A stretch of 64,000 bases of DNA from Leisingera sp. ANG-M1 (GCF_000813745.1 NZ_JWLC01000025.1:1-64000), one strand, 5' to 3'; shown: positions 1 through 9,402, counted from the stretch's first letter. Translations and numbers: made by a program. Notes: generated by a model not told the origin, from the letters alone.

Positions 1-339
1 GAACACACCCTGGTTGGCCTGAGAGCCGGAGTTCGGCTGCACGTTGGCGAACTCGCAGCCGAACAGCGCCTTGGCGCGGTCGATCGCCAGGTTTTCGGCG
101 ACGTCGACATACTGGCAGCCGCCGTAGTAGCGGCGCCCCGGGTAGCCTTCGGCGTATTTGTTGGTCAGCACGGAGCCCTGGGCTTCCATCACCGCGGCGG
201 AGACGATGTTTTCCGAGGCAATCAGCTCGATCTCGTCGCGCTGGCGGCCCAGCTCGGCTGTGATCGCGCCGAACAGCTCAGGATCGCGCTCCGACAGCGC
301 TTGGGTGAAAAAGCCGGGGTCACGGGTCGCTTCAGTCAT
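1..339 (-). CDS. glyA: Serine hydroxymethyltransferase, N-terminal part (cut by window edge)
   Basis: PLP enzyme that interconverts serine and glycine while loading one-carbon units onto tetrahydrofolate, in the cytoplasm. The 113 visible residues begin [11 protein letters not shown] and contain the SHMT signatures ELIASEN (about 38-44), [16 protein letters not shown] (about 60-75) and [11 protein letters not shown] near residue 100. The rest lies beyond position 1. The gene is divergent from nadK, and the 169 bp between them must hold both promoters. The start is the ATG read on the minus strand at 339-337, with no closer alternative. The truncation is only the window boundary; no defect is seen. 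Confidence 0.96.
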   Translation of the reverse strand, partial: MTEATRDPGFFTQALSERDPELFGAITAELGRQRDEIELIASENIVSAAVMEAQGSVLTNKYAEGYPGRRYYGGCQYVDVAENLAIDRAKALFGCEFANVQPNSGSQANQGVF

Positions 340-508
340 GGTGGCTCCGTTAGAGTAGGGATCAGAATTGAGGGATTTCCTATCGGAAACTTCCTTGCGC
401 CGTAACCCCGTAAAACGACATATCCCTGCGACAGAACGGCAACTATGGTCATTGGCGGAAAGCTGTGATTGTTTCGGAACCAGTTGCCTAACACCGGAAA
501 CAGATTTC

Positions 509-1270
509 ATGAGTTTGAGAATCGCATTTCTGGCCAGCGAAGTGGATGTGGCGCAAGAGGCGCTGGAAACGCTGAGCCGCCGCTATGGCCAGGAGACGCC
601 GGAAAAGGCCGATGTGATCGTGGCCCTGGGCGGCGACGGCTTCATGCTGCGCACCCTGCACACAATGGTGAACCACCCGGCGCCGGTCTATGGCATGAAC
701 CGCGGCACTGTCGGGTTCCTGATGAATGAATACCGCGAGGACGGGCTGATCGAACGGCTTGAGGAAGCCGAGCAGGAAATCATCAACCCCTTGTCGATGA
801 CCGCAATGGACCGCCGCGGCAATGTGCATAAGGCGCTGGCCATCAACGAGGTCTCGCTGCTACGGGCAGGGCCGCAGGCGGCACGGCTCAGGATCTCGGT
901 GGACGGGCGCATGCGGATGGAGGAACTGGTTTGCGACGGGGCGCTGGTCGCCACGCCTGCCGGCTCCACAGCCTATAATTACTCCGCTCACGGCCCGATT
1001 CTGCCGATTGGCGCGGATGTTCTGGCGCTGACGGCGATTGCGGCCTTCCGGCCGCGGCGCTGGCGCGGTGCGCTGCTGCCCAGCAATGCGATGGTGCGGT
1101 TCGACGTGCTGGAGGCGGGCAAACGCCCCGTAATGGCTGACGCGGATTCGATTTCGGTGGCGGATATCGACTGGGTCGAGATTAGGACCGACCCGGAAAT
1201 CCGCCACAAGATCTTGTTCGACCCCGGCCACGGCTTGGAGGAAAGGCTTATTTCCGAGCAGTTTACCTGA
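509..1270 (+). CDS. nadK: NAD kinase
   Basis: Phosphorylates NAD to NADP using ATP, in the cytoplasm. The 253-residue product has the diacylglycerol/NAD-kinase GGDG motif at 41-44 (catalytic Asp43), the NE pair at 113-114 and the substrate-binding stretch [16 protein letters not shown] at 142-157, all in the usual order. The length fits alphaproteobacterial NadK (about 250-260 residues). The frame stays open upstream to 368, but [10 protein letters not shown] at 509 is the family-typical start. The ribosome-binding site there is weak. The gene stands alone, divergent from glyA, with about 440 bp of non-coding DNA downstream. Confidence 0.94.
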   Translation: MSLRIAFLASEVDVAQEALETLSRRYGQETPEKADVIVALGGDGFMLRTLHTMVNHPAPVYGMNRGTVGFLMNEYREDGLIERLEEAEQEIINPLSMTAMDRRGNVHKALAINEVSLLRAGPQAARLRISVDGRMRMEELVCDGALVATPAGSTAYNYSAHGPILPIGADVLALTAIAAFRPRRWRGALLPSNAMVRFDVLEAGKRPVMADADSISVADIDWVEIRTDPEIRHKILFDPGHGLEERLISEQFT

Positions 1271-1711
1271 AGGTTTAATGGAGGCTTCACGAATTTGTGA
1301 ACTTTGGGGTAACGATTCTGTGCAATCATTTACCCACAGGCGGATGTGGATGACACCTGCCAACGGGCTGAAGTGCCACAGAGCCGTACCGGCGTGTTTT
1401 GTTCGTTCCAGTTGATAGTTTTTGCCGGTCATGCCCGCAGAACCCGCGCCAGAATGCCGGGTTCGCTGAATGCGACGAGTCGAGCACGTTTTATAACGAG
1501 TAATCTGGGTTGGAAGTTCCCCGGGGGCGGTTCAGTCCGTTCCCCGGGACCTTATGTGCTCTGAGAGCATTCGAAATTGCCCGGGATTCGAGGCTGCTGG
1601 CCGTTGGGGCAGACCGGCTGAGCCGGGAGTAAGACCCCCAGTTCGATCCGTCGCATCTCTGGCATTTGTGCAGCAATTGAACTGCCTGGCCGGCCGCCGG
1701 GCTGCCTTGTT
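1271..1711. other. Non-coding stretch between nadK and amidase
   Basis: No convincing gene lies in these 441 bp. Just after nadK there is a weak hairpin (TTCAC..GTGAA, about 1285-1300) followed by CTTT, possibly a poor terminator. Around 1517-1556 a GTTCCCCGGG direct repeat occurs twice. CCGGC-tga-GCCGG near 1614-1626 can form a short hairpin. A GTTCGATCC string near 1640 recalls a tRNA T-loop, but no tRNA folds around it. Open frames here have shadow-like composition and no ribosome-binding site. Confidence 0.6.
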
Positions 1712-3163
1712 TTACCGGCCGCTTGCGGACTGCGAGTCCATCATCTCCCATAGCGGCAGGCACATACGGCCCGCCCGGGCCTCGATCGCAGCACAGGCAT
1801 CCACCGCCAGATCCTCACGCCAGCGGCGGGCGGCGATTTGGACATTGACCGGCTGGCGCCCCGCCGGCAGCTCTGCCAGCCGGGCGGGGACCGAGGCGGC
1901 GGGCAGCCCAAGGAAATTCATTGCATATGAATATACGGCGCAGCCCAGCACCTCATGTACTCCTTCCGCCCCTTCGGTATCCCGGTCGGGCTTGAAGAAG
2001 GGCTGCGGCAGGAACGGCGACAGCACCAGCGGATATTCTTCCAGAAACAGCGACCATTGACGCGCGTAATGGGTGCGCTTGGCCATCATTTGCAACAGTT
2101 CATCCCCGGCGAATGGTGGGAACTCCTGGAAGTAGACCGAGAAGATATCGCGCACTGTTTGCGAGCCTGCCGCATCCACGTCCCCCTTCATCAGAGCATA
2201 GATTTCCCCCATCAGGGCCCGGTACCCGGTGCGCCCGGCCTCGAACACATTGGGCGGCTCCGCTTCCTCGACCGCGTAGCCCGCGTCGGTCAGCGCATCG
2301 CGGGCGAAATCCAGCGCGGCCCCGACTTCGGGATGCAAATCGTATCCATGGGTGTTTTTGGTGAAGGCTACTTTGATGGGGCCGTCCAGCGCTCCGCCGC
2401 GCCAGGGCATAGGCACATGAAAAGGGTCGCGCGGGTCCGGCGCAATGAGACTGGGCATCGACAAGTGCAGGTCTTCCGCCGAACGGGTGATCAGCCCCTG
2501 CACAGACATCAGTTGCGCCAGCAGCCCCCGCTCGGCGCTTTGGCTGGGGTTCCAGGCCGGCACCCGGCCCAGGCCCGGCTTCACGGTAACCGCGCCATTG
2601 GCGGCGGCGGGAAAGCGCAAGGAGCCGCCGATGTCATTGCCGTGGCCCAGGGCGCCGATCCCGGCCATCACCGCAGAACCTGCACCGCCGGAGGAGCCGC
2701 CCGGCGAGATATGCCGCCCCCAGGGGTTGTGGGTGCGCCCGTGCAGCGGGTTGTCGGTATCGGCGCGGAAGGAGAATTCCGGCGTATTGGTGCGTCCGAT
2801 CACCACCGCACCGGCCTTTTGCAGGTTCTCCACCACCGGCGCGTCGGCGGGGGCGATGAGGTCTTTCAGAGCGGTCACGCCATTGGAGGTGGCATGGCCT
2901 TTCTGGTCGATATTGATCTTGATGGTGACCGGCACGCCGTGCAGCGGCCCGGGCACGGCGCCTGCCGCGCGTGCCTTGTCCAAGCCGCGGGCGCGCTCCA
3001 TCGCTTCGGTGCTCAAATCCTCGACAACTGCGTTCAGCTCCGGATTGACCGAATTCATCCGGGTGATGGAGGCCTGCACTGCCGTTTCCGCGCTGACGCC
3101 GCCGGTGCGGGTGAGCTTTGTCAGTTCGGTGGCGCTCAGGCGCCAGATGCCGGTGTTTTCCAT
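1712..3163 (-). CDS. Amidase (amidase signature family)
   Basis: Hydrolyses a carboxamide by the Ser-cisSer-Lys mechanism; the substrate cannot be deduced. The 483-residue product shows the catalytic Lys near 82 in TIKIN, the glycine/serine loop GGSSGGAGSA (155-164) with the cis-Ser, and the nucleophile Ser181 in DIGGSLRFPA. The start at 3163 was chosen because AGGAGG lies just upstream; the frame extends 16 codons further without support. The gene is codirectional with prpE but separated from it by a strong terminator (3214-3238), so it is probably transcribed on its own. It resembles indole-acetamide or 6-aminohexanoate-type amidases only at the family level. Confidence 0.88.
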   Translation of the reverse strand: MENTGIWRLSATELTKLTRTGGVSAETAVQASITRMNSVNPELNAVVEDLSTEAMERARGLDKARAAGAVPGPLHGVPVTIKINIDQKGHATSNGVTALKDLIAPADAPVVENLQKAGAVVIGRTNTPEFSFRADTDNPLHGRTHNPWGRHISPGGSSGGAGSAVMAGIGALGHGNDIGGSLRFPAAANGAVTVKPGLGRVPAWNPSQSAERGLLAQLMSVQGLITRSAEDLHLSMPSLIAPDPRDPFHVPMPWRGGALDGPIKVAFTKNTHGYDLHPEVGAALDFARDALTDAGYAVEEAEPPNVFEAGRTGYRALMGEIYALMKGDVDAAGSQTVRDIFSVYFQEFPPFAGDELLQMMAKRTHYARQWSLFLEEYPLVLSPFLPQPFFKPDRDTEGAEGVHEVLGCAVYSYAMNFLGLPAASVPARLAELPAGRQPVNVQIAARRWREDLAVDACAAIEARAGRMCLPLWEMMDSQSASGR

Positions 3164-3213
3164 GCTTGTGCCTCCTTGGCCGCAGCCTAGGCAGGCGGGG
3201 CGGAGTTGCAAGC

Positions 3214-3238
3214 AAAACCGGGCGGCAGGGCCGCCCGG
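3214..3238 (-). terminator. Rho-independent terminator of prpE
   Basis: On the minus strand CCGGGCGG, a CCCTG loop and CCGCCCGG are followed by TTTTGC. The stem is a perfect 8 bp of G/C and lies 30 bp beyond the prpE stop, between prpE and the amidase start. Confidence 0.85.
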
Positions 3239-3267
3239 ATCCGGTAATTCTCAGGTTCTTTGATCGG

Positions 3268-5160
3268 TCAGGCTTTTGCGTAGCCGATGGTCTGCAGCGC
3301 AACGGTGATCTCGTCCAGGATCGCCGGGTCGTCGATTGTTGCAGGCATCTTCCAGGGCGCGCCATCGGCGATGTTCACCATGGTGCCACGCAGGATCTTG
3401 CCGGAGCGGGTCTTGGGCAGCCGGTCCACCACAACCGCCAGTTTGAAGGCGGCAACCGGGCCGATCTTCTCGCGCACCAGTTTGACGACTTCGGACACCA
3501 CCTCTGCATCGTCGCGGTCCGCACCGGCATTCAGGCACAGGAAACCAACAGGCATCTGGCCTTTGAGGCTGTCAGCGACGCCGATCACGGCGCATTCCGC
3601 CACGTCCGGGTGGCTTGCCAGAACCTCTTCCATACCGCCGGTCGAGAGCCGGTGGCCTGCCACATTGATCACGTCATCGGTGCGCGCCATGATGTAGAGG
3701 TAGCCGTCCTCGTCTTTCATGCCGGCATCGCCGGTCTCATAGTAGCCGGGGAAAGTATTTAGGTAGCTCTTCTTGTACCGCTCTTCTGCATTCCACAGGG
3801 TCGGCAGCGTGCCAGGCGGCAGCGGCAGCTTCACCGCAATTGCGCCCAGCTCGCCCGGCGCCACCGGGTTGCCGCCTTCATCCAGAATCTCGACCTCATA
3901 GCCGGGCATTGGCACGGCGGGGGAGCCCAGTTTGGTCGGCAGTTCCTCGATCCCCAATGGGTTTGCGGCAATCGACCAGCCCGTCTCGGTCTGCCACCAG
4001 TGGTCGACCACTGGCGTGCCCAGCTGTTCCTGCGCCCAGGTGATGGTGTCGGGATCGGCGCGCTCGCCGGCCAGATACACCTGGTTCAGGCAGGAGAGGT
4101 CGTATTTCTTGACGTATTCGCCCTTGGGATCCTCGCGTTTCACCGCCCGGAAAGCAGTCGGCGCGGTGAAGAAGCTTTTCACCTTATGCTCGGAGATCAC
4201 CCGCCAGAAGGTGCCTGCATCCGGCGTGCCCACGGGCTTGCCCTCAAACACGATGGTGGTGTTGCCGTGGATCAGCGGCGCATAGCAGATATAGCTGTGG
4301 CCAACGACCCAGCCCACATCCGAGGCGGCCCAGAACACATCGCCGGGATCGACGTTATAGATGTTCTTCATGGTCCAGTTCAGCGCCACCAGCTGGCCGG
4401 CGGTGTGACGGATCACGCCTTTGGGCTGGCCGGTGGTTCCGGAGGTGTAGAGGATATAGGAGGGGTGGTTGCCCTCGACCGGCACACATTCGGCAGGCTC
4501 CACGCCGTACTGGAAACCGTGCCAGTTGACGTCACGCCCCGGGACCAGCTCGGCCACTTCCTGCTCGCGCTGGAAGATCACGCAGAAATCCGGCTTGTGC
4601 GCGGCCAGGTCGATGGCACCGTCCAATAGCGGCTTGTAGTGCACGGTGCGGCCCGGCTCGATGCCGCAGGAGGCCGCGATGATCGCCTTGGGTTTGGCAT
4701 CGTCGATCCGCACCGCCAGCTCGTTGGAGGCAAAGCCGCCGAACACCACCGAATGCACAGCGCCGATCCGGGCGCAGGCCAGCATCGCCTCCAGCGCCTC
4801 AGGGATCATCGGCATGTAGATGATGACGCGGTCGCCCTTTTCAATGCCCTTGGCGCGCAGGGCGCCGGCCAGGGTGGCAACGCGGTTGCGCAGCTCGGCA
4901 TAGGAGATAGCACGTTTGGTTTGCGTGACCGGGCTGTCATAGATGATCGCAGTCTGCTCGCCGCGGCCTTCCTCGACATGGCGGTCAACGGCATTGTAGC
5001 AGGTGTTCACCTTGGCATCGGCAAACCACTCGTAAAGCCCGTCGCCCTTGTCAAACAGCGCCTGCTTCGGGGCCTCGTCCCAGCTGATCGCCTGGGCTGC
5101 CTCCATCCAGAAACCTTCCGGGTCCTGTTTCCAGCCGGCGTAAATGTCCTGATATCCCAT
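3268..5160 (-). CDS. prpE: Propionyl-CoA synthetase (acetyl-CoA synthetase-like)
   Basis: Activates propionate (and acetate less well) to the acyl-CoA through an acyl-adenylate. The 630-residue protein has the ACS N-terminal cap, the adenylation motif YTSGTTGQPKGV (238-249), DVGWVVGHSYICY, WWQTETGWS and the C-terminal catalytic lysine near 588 in TRSGKILRG. Length and sequence fit PrpE better than AcsA. Two in-frame ATGs lie close together; AGGAGG sits 9-11 nt before the second (MGYQDIY), so 5160 was chosen over 5169. A terminator follows the gene. The 264 bp upstream contain TGTAAA/TTTACA and TTTGCAAA repeats, which suggests dedicated short-chain acyl-CoA control. Confidence 0.93.
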   Translation of the reverse strand: MGYQDIYAGWKQDPEGFWMEAAQAISWDEAPKQALFDKGDGLYEWFADAKVNTCYNAVDRHVEEGRGEQTAIIYDSPVTQTKRAISYAELRNRVATLAGALRAKGIEKGDRVIIYMPMIPEALEAMLACARIGAVHSVVFGGFASNELAVRIDDAKPKAIIAASCGIEPGRTVHYKPLLDGAIDLAAHKPDFCVIFQREQEVAELVPGRDVNWHGFQYGVEPAECVPVEGNHPSYILYTSGTTGQPKGVIRHTAGQLVALNWTMKNIYNVDPGDVFWAASDVGWVVGHSYICYAPLIHGNTTIVFEGKPVGTPDAGTFWRVISEHKVKSFFTAPTAFRAVKREDPKGEYVKKYDLSCLNQVYLAGERADPDTITWAQEQLGTPVVDHWWQTETGWSIAANPLGIEELPTKLGSPAVPMPGYEVEILDEGGNPVAPGELGAIAVKLPLPPGTLPTLWNAEERYKKSYLNTFPGYYETGDAGMKDEDGYLYIMARTDDVINVAGHRLSTGGMEEVLASHPDVAECAVIGVADSLKGQMPVGFLCLNAGADRDDAEVVSEVVKLVREKIGPVAAFKLAVVVDRLPKTRSGKILRGTMVNIADGAPWKMPATIDDPAILDEITVALQTIGYAKA

Positions 5161-5281
5161 GGTGTTCATCTCCTCCTGCTCTCTGCGTAGGCGAGAATGC
5201 GGCAAACGGGCAAGTTTTGAGCCGTTCTCACGCAAGGTTGGTCAAGGAATTTACAGCTTCACGCCTTGAATTCGAGGGGTG

Positions 5282-5296
5282 TGTAAAATGTTTACA
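5282..5296. promoter_or_regulatory. Perfect inverted repeat TGTAAA-ATG-TTTACA upstream of prpE
   Basis: A 15-bp palindrome with 6-bp arms and a 3-bp centre, 122 bp before the prpE start in a region that serves only prpE. A further TTTACAG lies at about 5250. It is likely an operator or part of the promoter. The binding protein is unknown. Confidence 0.5.
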
Positions 5297-5324
5297 GGAA
5301 AGCCAGGGTTAGCAGGCTGTCCAC

Positions 5325-5389
5325 TTTGCAAACCGGGCTTTGCTGCAGAATAACGCTGGCGCGCACGGGGGAGTTTGCAAAATTGCAAA
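5325..5389. promoter_or_regulatory. Cluster of TTTGCAAA sites upstream of prpE
   Basis: TTTGCAAA occurs at 5325-5332 and 5374-5381, the latter followed at once by TTGCAAA (5383-5389). On the minus strand this reads TTTGCAA-TT-TTGCAAA. A degenerate copy (CTGCAAAC) follows near 5399-5405. TTTGCAAA repeats are, from memory, the recognition sequence of ScfR-type regulators (RamB; PccR in Rhodobacter), which control acetate and propionate genes. The location in front of prpE agrees. The spacing here differs from the paired site I recall for PccR. Confidence 0.55.
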
Positions 5390-5424
5390 TTCCGCTGCTG
5401 CAAACTCTGGAGCCGGTCTGGGAA

Positions 5425-5817
5425 TCACCCGCCCGAGGACTTGGCATAACGGGGCAGGCTGTCTTTCAGGTCCAGCCAGGTGACATGTTCGGAATGAAAG
5501 ACATGGAACCGGGGCGGCATATCGCTGGGGCTTTCCAGGGTTGCCGAGTAAAGGTGGATATTCGCCGTGTCCTTGGCATTGCGATAGGCCATTTGGGTGC
5601 CGCAAGTGCTGCAGAACAGCCGCTCGACATCCTCCGAGGACTTGTAGACCGACGGCTCGGCACCGGACCATGCCACGGCCTCACGCGGCAGTCCGAAAAA
5701 TGCGGTGACAGGCGCCGCGCAATTGCGGCGGCAATCGGCGCAGTGGCAGTAGCAGCTCCAGGCCGCCTCGGCCTGGCTCTCCCAATGCACCGCGCCGCAG
5801 TGGCAATGCCCTCTCAT
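5425..5817 (-). CDS. GFA-family (CENP-V/GFA) zinc protein
   Basis: A 130-residue protein of the glutathione-dependent formaldehyde-activating (GFA) fold. Many members bind zinc and have no proven activity. Visible are HCHCGAV at 4-10 (zinc cysteines 5 and 7), SCYCHCADCRR at 21-31 and FCSTCGTQMAYR in the second half, the full cysteine set of the family. The start at 5817 gives MRGHCHCGAVHW, the normal family N-terminus, preceded by AAAGGGGA. The gene lies 61 bp downstream of malic enzyme on the same strand and may be cotranscribed with it. No partner suggests a substrate. Confidence 0.85.
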   Translation of the reverse strand: MRGHCHCGAVHWESQAEAAWSCYCHCADCRRNCAAPVTAFFGLPREAVAWSGAEPSVYKSSEDVERLFCSTCGTQMAYRNAKDTANIHLYSATLESPSDMPPRFHVFHSEHVTWLDLKDSLPRYAKSSGG

Positions 5818-5878
5818 GGCTGGTCCCCTTTGCTGGCCTCCCGGGAAGGGCGGCCAGCGGAAATTCCCAGCCGCGGGG

Positions 5879-8152
5879 TTAACCGTAGTGCGCCACCGGG
5901 GTTCCGGCAATGGCGGCCATGTTCAAAAGCCCGCGGGCGGTAATCGAGGGCGAGACGATATGCGCGCGGTTGCCCATGCCCATCAGGATCGGCCCCACTT
6001 CCAGCCCGCCAGCCCGCATCTTCAGGATGTTGCGCACGCCCGAAGCCGCATCCGCATGGGCAAAGATCAGCACGTTGGCGGCGCCTTCCAGCCGCGAGTT
6101 GGGGAAGATCCGGCCGCGCAGCTCAGGATCCAGCGCGGTGTCGATGTTCATCTCGCCCTCATAGGCAAAATCCCGGCGTTTATCATCGAGGATCTCCAGT
6201 GCGTCCCGCAGGCGGCTGCCGGTGTCGCAGGAGATATTGCCGAACTGCGATTGCGAGCAAAGCGCGATTTTCGGCTCAATGCCGAAGCGGCGCACATGGC
6301 GGGCAGCACCCATCACGGTCTCGGCGATTTGCTCCGGCGTCGGCTCGATCCGCACATGGGTGTCCGCGATGAACAGCGGGCCATCCTCCAGGATCATCAT
6401 CGACAGCGCCCCATGCGGGGAATAGCTGTTGCCGCCCAGAACCTGCTGCACATAGTTCATGTGCCAGCGGTATTCGCCGAAGGTGCCGCAGATAAGGCTG
6501 TCCGCCTCGCCCCGGTGCACCATGATGGCACCGATGGCGGTGGTATTGGTGCGCATGATCGCCTTGGCCAGATCCGGGGTCACACCCTTGCGCTGCATCA
6601 CCTTGTGGTAGCTGTTCCAGTAATCATAGTAGCGCGGATCGTGTTCCGGATTCACCAGTTGGAAATCGCGGCCCGGACGTACATCAAGCCCGAGCTTCTC
6701 GCAGCGCTTCTCGATCACTTCCGGGCGGCCGATCAGGATCGGTGTCTCGGTGGTCTCTTCCAGGATCGCCTGGGCGGCGCGCAGCACCCGCTCATCCTCG
6801 CCCTCGGCAAAGACAATGCGGCGGGCGGCGGCGCGGGCCGCCTCGAACACCGGGCGCATCAGCAGGGCGGATTTGAACACCGTCTGGTTCAGCTTCTGGC
6901 GGTAGGCGTCCATGTTTTCGATAGGGCGGGTGGCCACGCCGCTTTCCATCGCGGCCTTCGCCACGGCAGAGGAGACAACCGCAACCAGGCGCGGGTCAAA
7001 GGGTTTGGGGATCAGGTAATCCGCGCCGAAATTCAGCTGCTCGCCCTTATAAGCCGCCGCAGCCTCGGCGCTGGTTGTGGCGCGCGCCAGCTCGGCAATG
7101 CCATCGACGCAGGCGATCTGCATTTCGTCATTGATCTCGGTTGCCCCCACATCCAGTGCCCCGCGGAAGATGAAGGGGAAGCACAGCACGTTGTTGACCT
7201 GATTGGGGAAATCGCTGCGCCCGGTGGCAATGATCGCTTCCGGTGCCACCTTCCGGGCAGCCTCCGGCATGATCTCAGGCGTCGGGTTGGCCAGCGCAAA
7301 GATGATCGGGCGCGCTGCCATCTTCGCCACCATCTCGGGCTTCAGAACATTGGGGCCGGAGAGGCCAAGGAATAGGTCGGCGCCGTCCACCACCTCATCC
7401 AATGTCCGCTTGTCCGAGGCCTGGGCAAAGGCCGCCTTCTGCGGGTTCATGTCCTCTTCGCGGCCCTCATAGACCAGCCCGTGAATGTCGCAGAGCCAGA
7501 TGTTTTCGCGCTTCACGCCCAGTTTCAGCAGCATATTGAGGCAGGCAATCCCGGCCGCGCCGCCGCCGGTGGAGACGATCTTGATCTCCTCAAAGCTCTT
7601 GCCCGCCACATGCAGCGCGTTTTTGGCCGCCGCGCCCACCACAATCGCAGTGCCATGCTGGTCGTCATGGAAGACCGGAATGTTCATCCGCTCGCGGCAC
7701 AGCTTTTCCACGACAAAGCAATCCGGCGCCTTGATGTCTTCGAGGTTGATAGCGCCAAACGTGGGCTCCAGCGAACAGACGATATCTGCCAGCTTTTCTG
7801 GATCGCTTTCGTTTACTTCAATGTCAAAACAATCGATGCCCGCGAAGTTCTTGAACAGCACCGCCTTGCCTTCCATCACCGGCTTGGACGCCAGCGCGCC
7901 GATGTTCCCGAGCCCCAGAACCGCCGAGCCGTTGGATACAACCGCAACCAGATTGCCGCGCGAGGTATAGCGGGCGGCATTGGCTTCATCCGCCTTGATC
8001 TCGGTACAGGCCTCGGCCACGCCGGGTGAATAGGCGCGAGCCAGATCGCGACCGTTGGCCATCGGCTTGGTTGCGCGGATCTCCAGCTTACCCGGCTGCG
8101 GAAACTCGTGATAGTTGAGCGCAGCTTGGCGCAGGTTCTGTGAATCGGACAT
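5879..8152 (-). CDS. maeB: NADP-dependent malic enzyme with phosphotransacetylase-like C-terminal domain
   Basis: Oxidatively decarboxylates malate to pyruvate, giving NADPH. The 757-residue length is that of the hybrid MaeB type. The malic-enzyme half (about 1-430) carries SPGVAEAC (42-49), the catalytic Lys region GKAVLFKNFAGIDCFDIE (95-112), the metal-binding FHDDQHGTA (161-169) and the nucleotide fold STGGGAAGIACL (194-205). The second half resembles phosphate acetyltransferase; in known hybrids it senses acetyl-CoA rather than catalysing. The start at 8152 follows GAGGAG. An imperfect palindrome GTTTAGCGTTAAAC (8178-8191) lies in the upstream region. Malic enzyme would pull C4 acids from acyl-CoA breakdown back to pyruvate. 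Confidence 0.95.
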   Translation of the reverse strand: MSDSQNLRQAALNYHEFPQPGKLEIRATKPMANGRDLARAYSPGVAEACTEIKADEANAARYTSRGNLVAVVSNGSAVLGLGNIGALASKPVMEGKAVLFKNFAGIDCFDIEVNESDPEKLADIVCSLEPTFGAINLEDIKAPDCFVVEKLCRERMNIPVFHDDQHGTAIVVGAAAKNALHVAGKSFEEIKIVSTGGGAAGIACLNMLLKLGVKRENIWLCDIHGLVYEGREEDMNPQKAAFAQASDKRTLDEVVDGADLFLGLSGPNVLKPEMVAKMAARPIIFALANPTPEIMPEAARKVAPEAIIATGRSDFPNQVNNVLCFPFIFRGALDVGATEINDEMQIACVDGIAELARATTSAEAAAAYKGEQLNFGADYLIPKPFDPRLVAVVSSAVAKAAMESGVATRPIENMDAYRQKLNQTVFKSALLMRPVFEAARAAARRIVFAEGEDERVLRAAQAILEETTETPILIGRPEVIEKRCEKLGLDVRPGRDFQLVNPEHDPRYYDYWNSYHKVMQRKGVTPDLAKAIMRTNTTAIGAIMVHRGEADSLICGTFGEYRWHMNYVQQVLGGNSYSPHGALSMMILEDGPLFIADTHVRIEPTPEQIAETVMGAARHVRRFGIEPKIALCSQSQFGNISCDTGSRLRDALEILDDKRRDFAYEGEMNIDTALDPELRGRIFPNSRLEGAANVLIFAHADAASGVRNILKMRAGGLEVGPILMGMGNRAHIVSPSITARGLLNMAAIAGTPVAHYG

Positions 8153-8316
8153 CTGGCGCTCCTCGGAAAAGGGTATTGTTTAGCGTTAAACCATTTTTCT
8201 TGCCGGAAACCTAGCCCAAACTGACGCAAATGGACGCGGCGGCAAAGGCGGCGGCGGGTTCTTGCATAAACCCTGCCGCACCGTCACTCTCCTGCCAAAT
8301 GAATTGGGAGTGAAAA

Positions 8317-9402
8317 ATGAGCGACGTAATCGCCGAATTCCGCCTGCCGACAGATGAACTGCGCAACGATATTCCGTTTTTTACCAAAGTGTTGGGTATG
8401 AAAATGGACTCAATCTACCCGGCAGATGACCCGCGCATTGCCGTTTTTTCCGGCCACGGGCTGAGGCTCAGGGTTGAGAAGGGGGCAGAGGAAAGCCCCG
8501 GCACAATCCGCATTCTGGCGGAAGATCCTGATGGATTTGCCGAAGGCCAGCGCCGCCTGACTGCGCCCAATGGCACTCGGATTGAGATTGAGGAACGCCA
8601 CCCGCCGATGGTGATGCCGGAAACAGTGCACAGCTTTGTGGTGCGCCGCCTGAAGGACCAGGCGCCCTGGATCATTGGCCGTGCAGGCATGCATTACCGC
8701 GATCTGGTGCCGGACCGGCTGGGCGGCTCGATCATTGCCAGCCACATCCGCATCCCTGACGGCGGCCCGGTGCCGGACATGGTGCATTTCCACCGGGTTG
8801 GCTTCCAGCTGATCTTCTGCATCCACGGCTGGGTTGATGTTGTTTACGAGGATCAGGGTGAAAAGATGCGCCTGACCGCGGGCGACTGCTTCATCCAGCC
8901 ACCGGAGATCCGTCACCGGGTGCTGGAGGCCAGCGACAACGTGCAGGTGATCGAGATCGGCGTGCCAGCCGAGCATGTCACTGAAATTGATCATGAAATG
9001 ACACTGCCGACACCGCACTACCGTCCCGAACGGGAATGGCAGGGCCAGCGTTTTGTCTACAACAAGGCCGAAGGCGCCGAGTGGATACCGTTCCGTCTGC
9101 CGGGTTACATCTGCCGCGATACCACCATTGCCGAGAACACCAAGGGCGTTGCAGGCGTGCAGGTGGTGCGCCGGGGCGAGGGCGACCCGCAATGGGCCGC
9201 GCATGACACCGACATCCACTTTACCTTTGTGATGAATGGTGAAGTGACGCTGGAGGGGGAGGGGCGCGAGCCTTTCCGGCTGGAGCAGGGGGATGCCTTT
9301 GTAATTCCGCCGGGCATGAAGACCCGCCTTAGCGATCCGTCAAGCGACGTCGAACTGCTGGAAGTGACTCTGCCGGGCGAGTTTAACACAACATTGGGCT
9401 GA
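8317..9402 (+). CDS. Double-cupin protein with N-terminal VOC-like domain
   Basis: A 361-residue protein of unknown reaction. Residues 1-90 resemble a glyoxalase/VOC module (EFRLPTDELRNDIPFFTKVLGMKMDSIYP). Two cupin barrels follow, about 140-230 and 280-355, each with paired metal/sugar-ligand stretches (MVHFHRVGFQLIFCIHGWVDVVYED, DCFIQPPEIRHRVLE; then DTDIHFTFVMNGEVTLEGEG, DAFVIPPGMKTRL). Such fusions are usually dioxygenases, isomerases or binding proteins. The start at 8317 has GGGAG 7 nt upstream. The gene is divergent from maeB and is followed by the nucleoside operon after 173 bp. The exact function is not recognised. Confidence 0.82.
   Translation: MSDVIAEFRLPTDELRNDIPFFTKVLGMKMDSIYPADDPRIAVFSGHGLRLRVEKGAEESPGTIRILAEDPDGFAEGQRRLTAPNGTRIEIEERHPPMVMPETVHSFVVRRLKDQAPWIIGRAGMHYRDLVPDRLGGSIIASHIRIPDGGPVPDMVHFHRVGFQLIFCIHGWVDVVYEDQGEKMRLTAGDCFIQPPEIRHRVLEASDNVQVIEIGVPAEHVTEIDHEMTLPTPHYRPEREWQGQRFVYNKAEGAEWIPFRLPGYICRDTTIAENTKGVAGVQVVRRGEGDPQWAAHDTDIHFTFVMNGEVTLEGEGREPFRLEQGDAFVIPPGMKTRLSDPSSDVELLEVTLPGEFNTTLG

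Noticed and set aside
1512-1552. LexA-like GTTC repeats
   Set aside because: Spacing between GTTC copies (5, 10) does not match the alphaproteobacterial GTTC-N7-GTTC site, and the neighbours are not SOS genes.
1630-1670. tRNA-like string (GTTCGATCC followed by CTCTGGCA)
   Set aside because: The T-stem does not pair and no acceptor, D-arm or anticodon arm can be drawn around it.
5816-7375. 519-codon open frame antisense to malic enzyme
   Set aside because: No ribosome-binding site or domain, composition typical of a shadow frame, and the malic enzyme gene fully explains the sequence.
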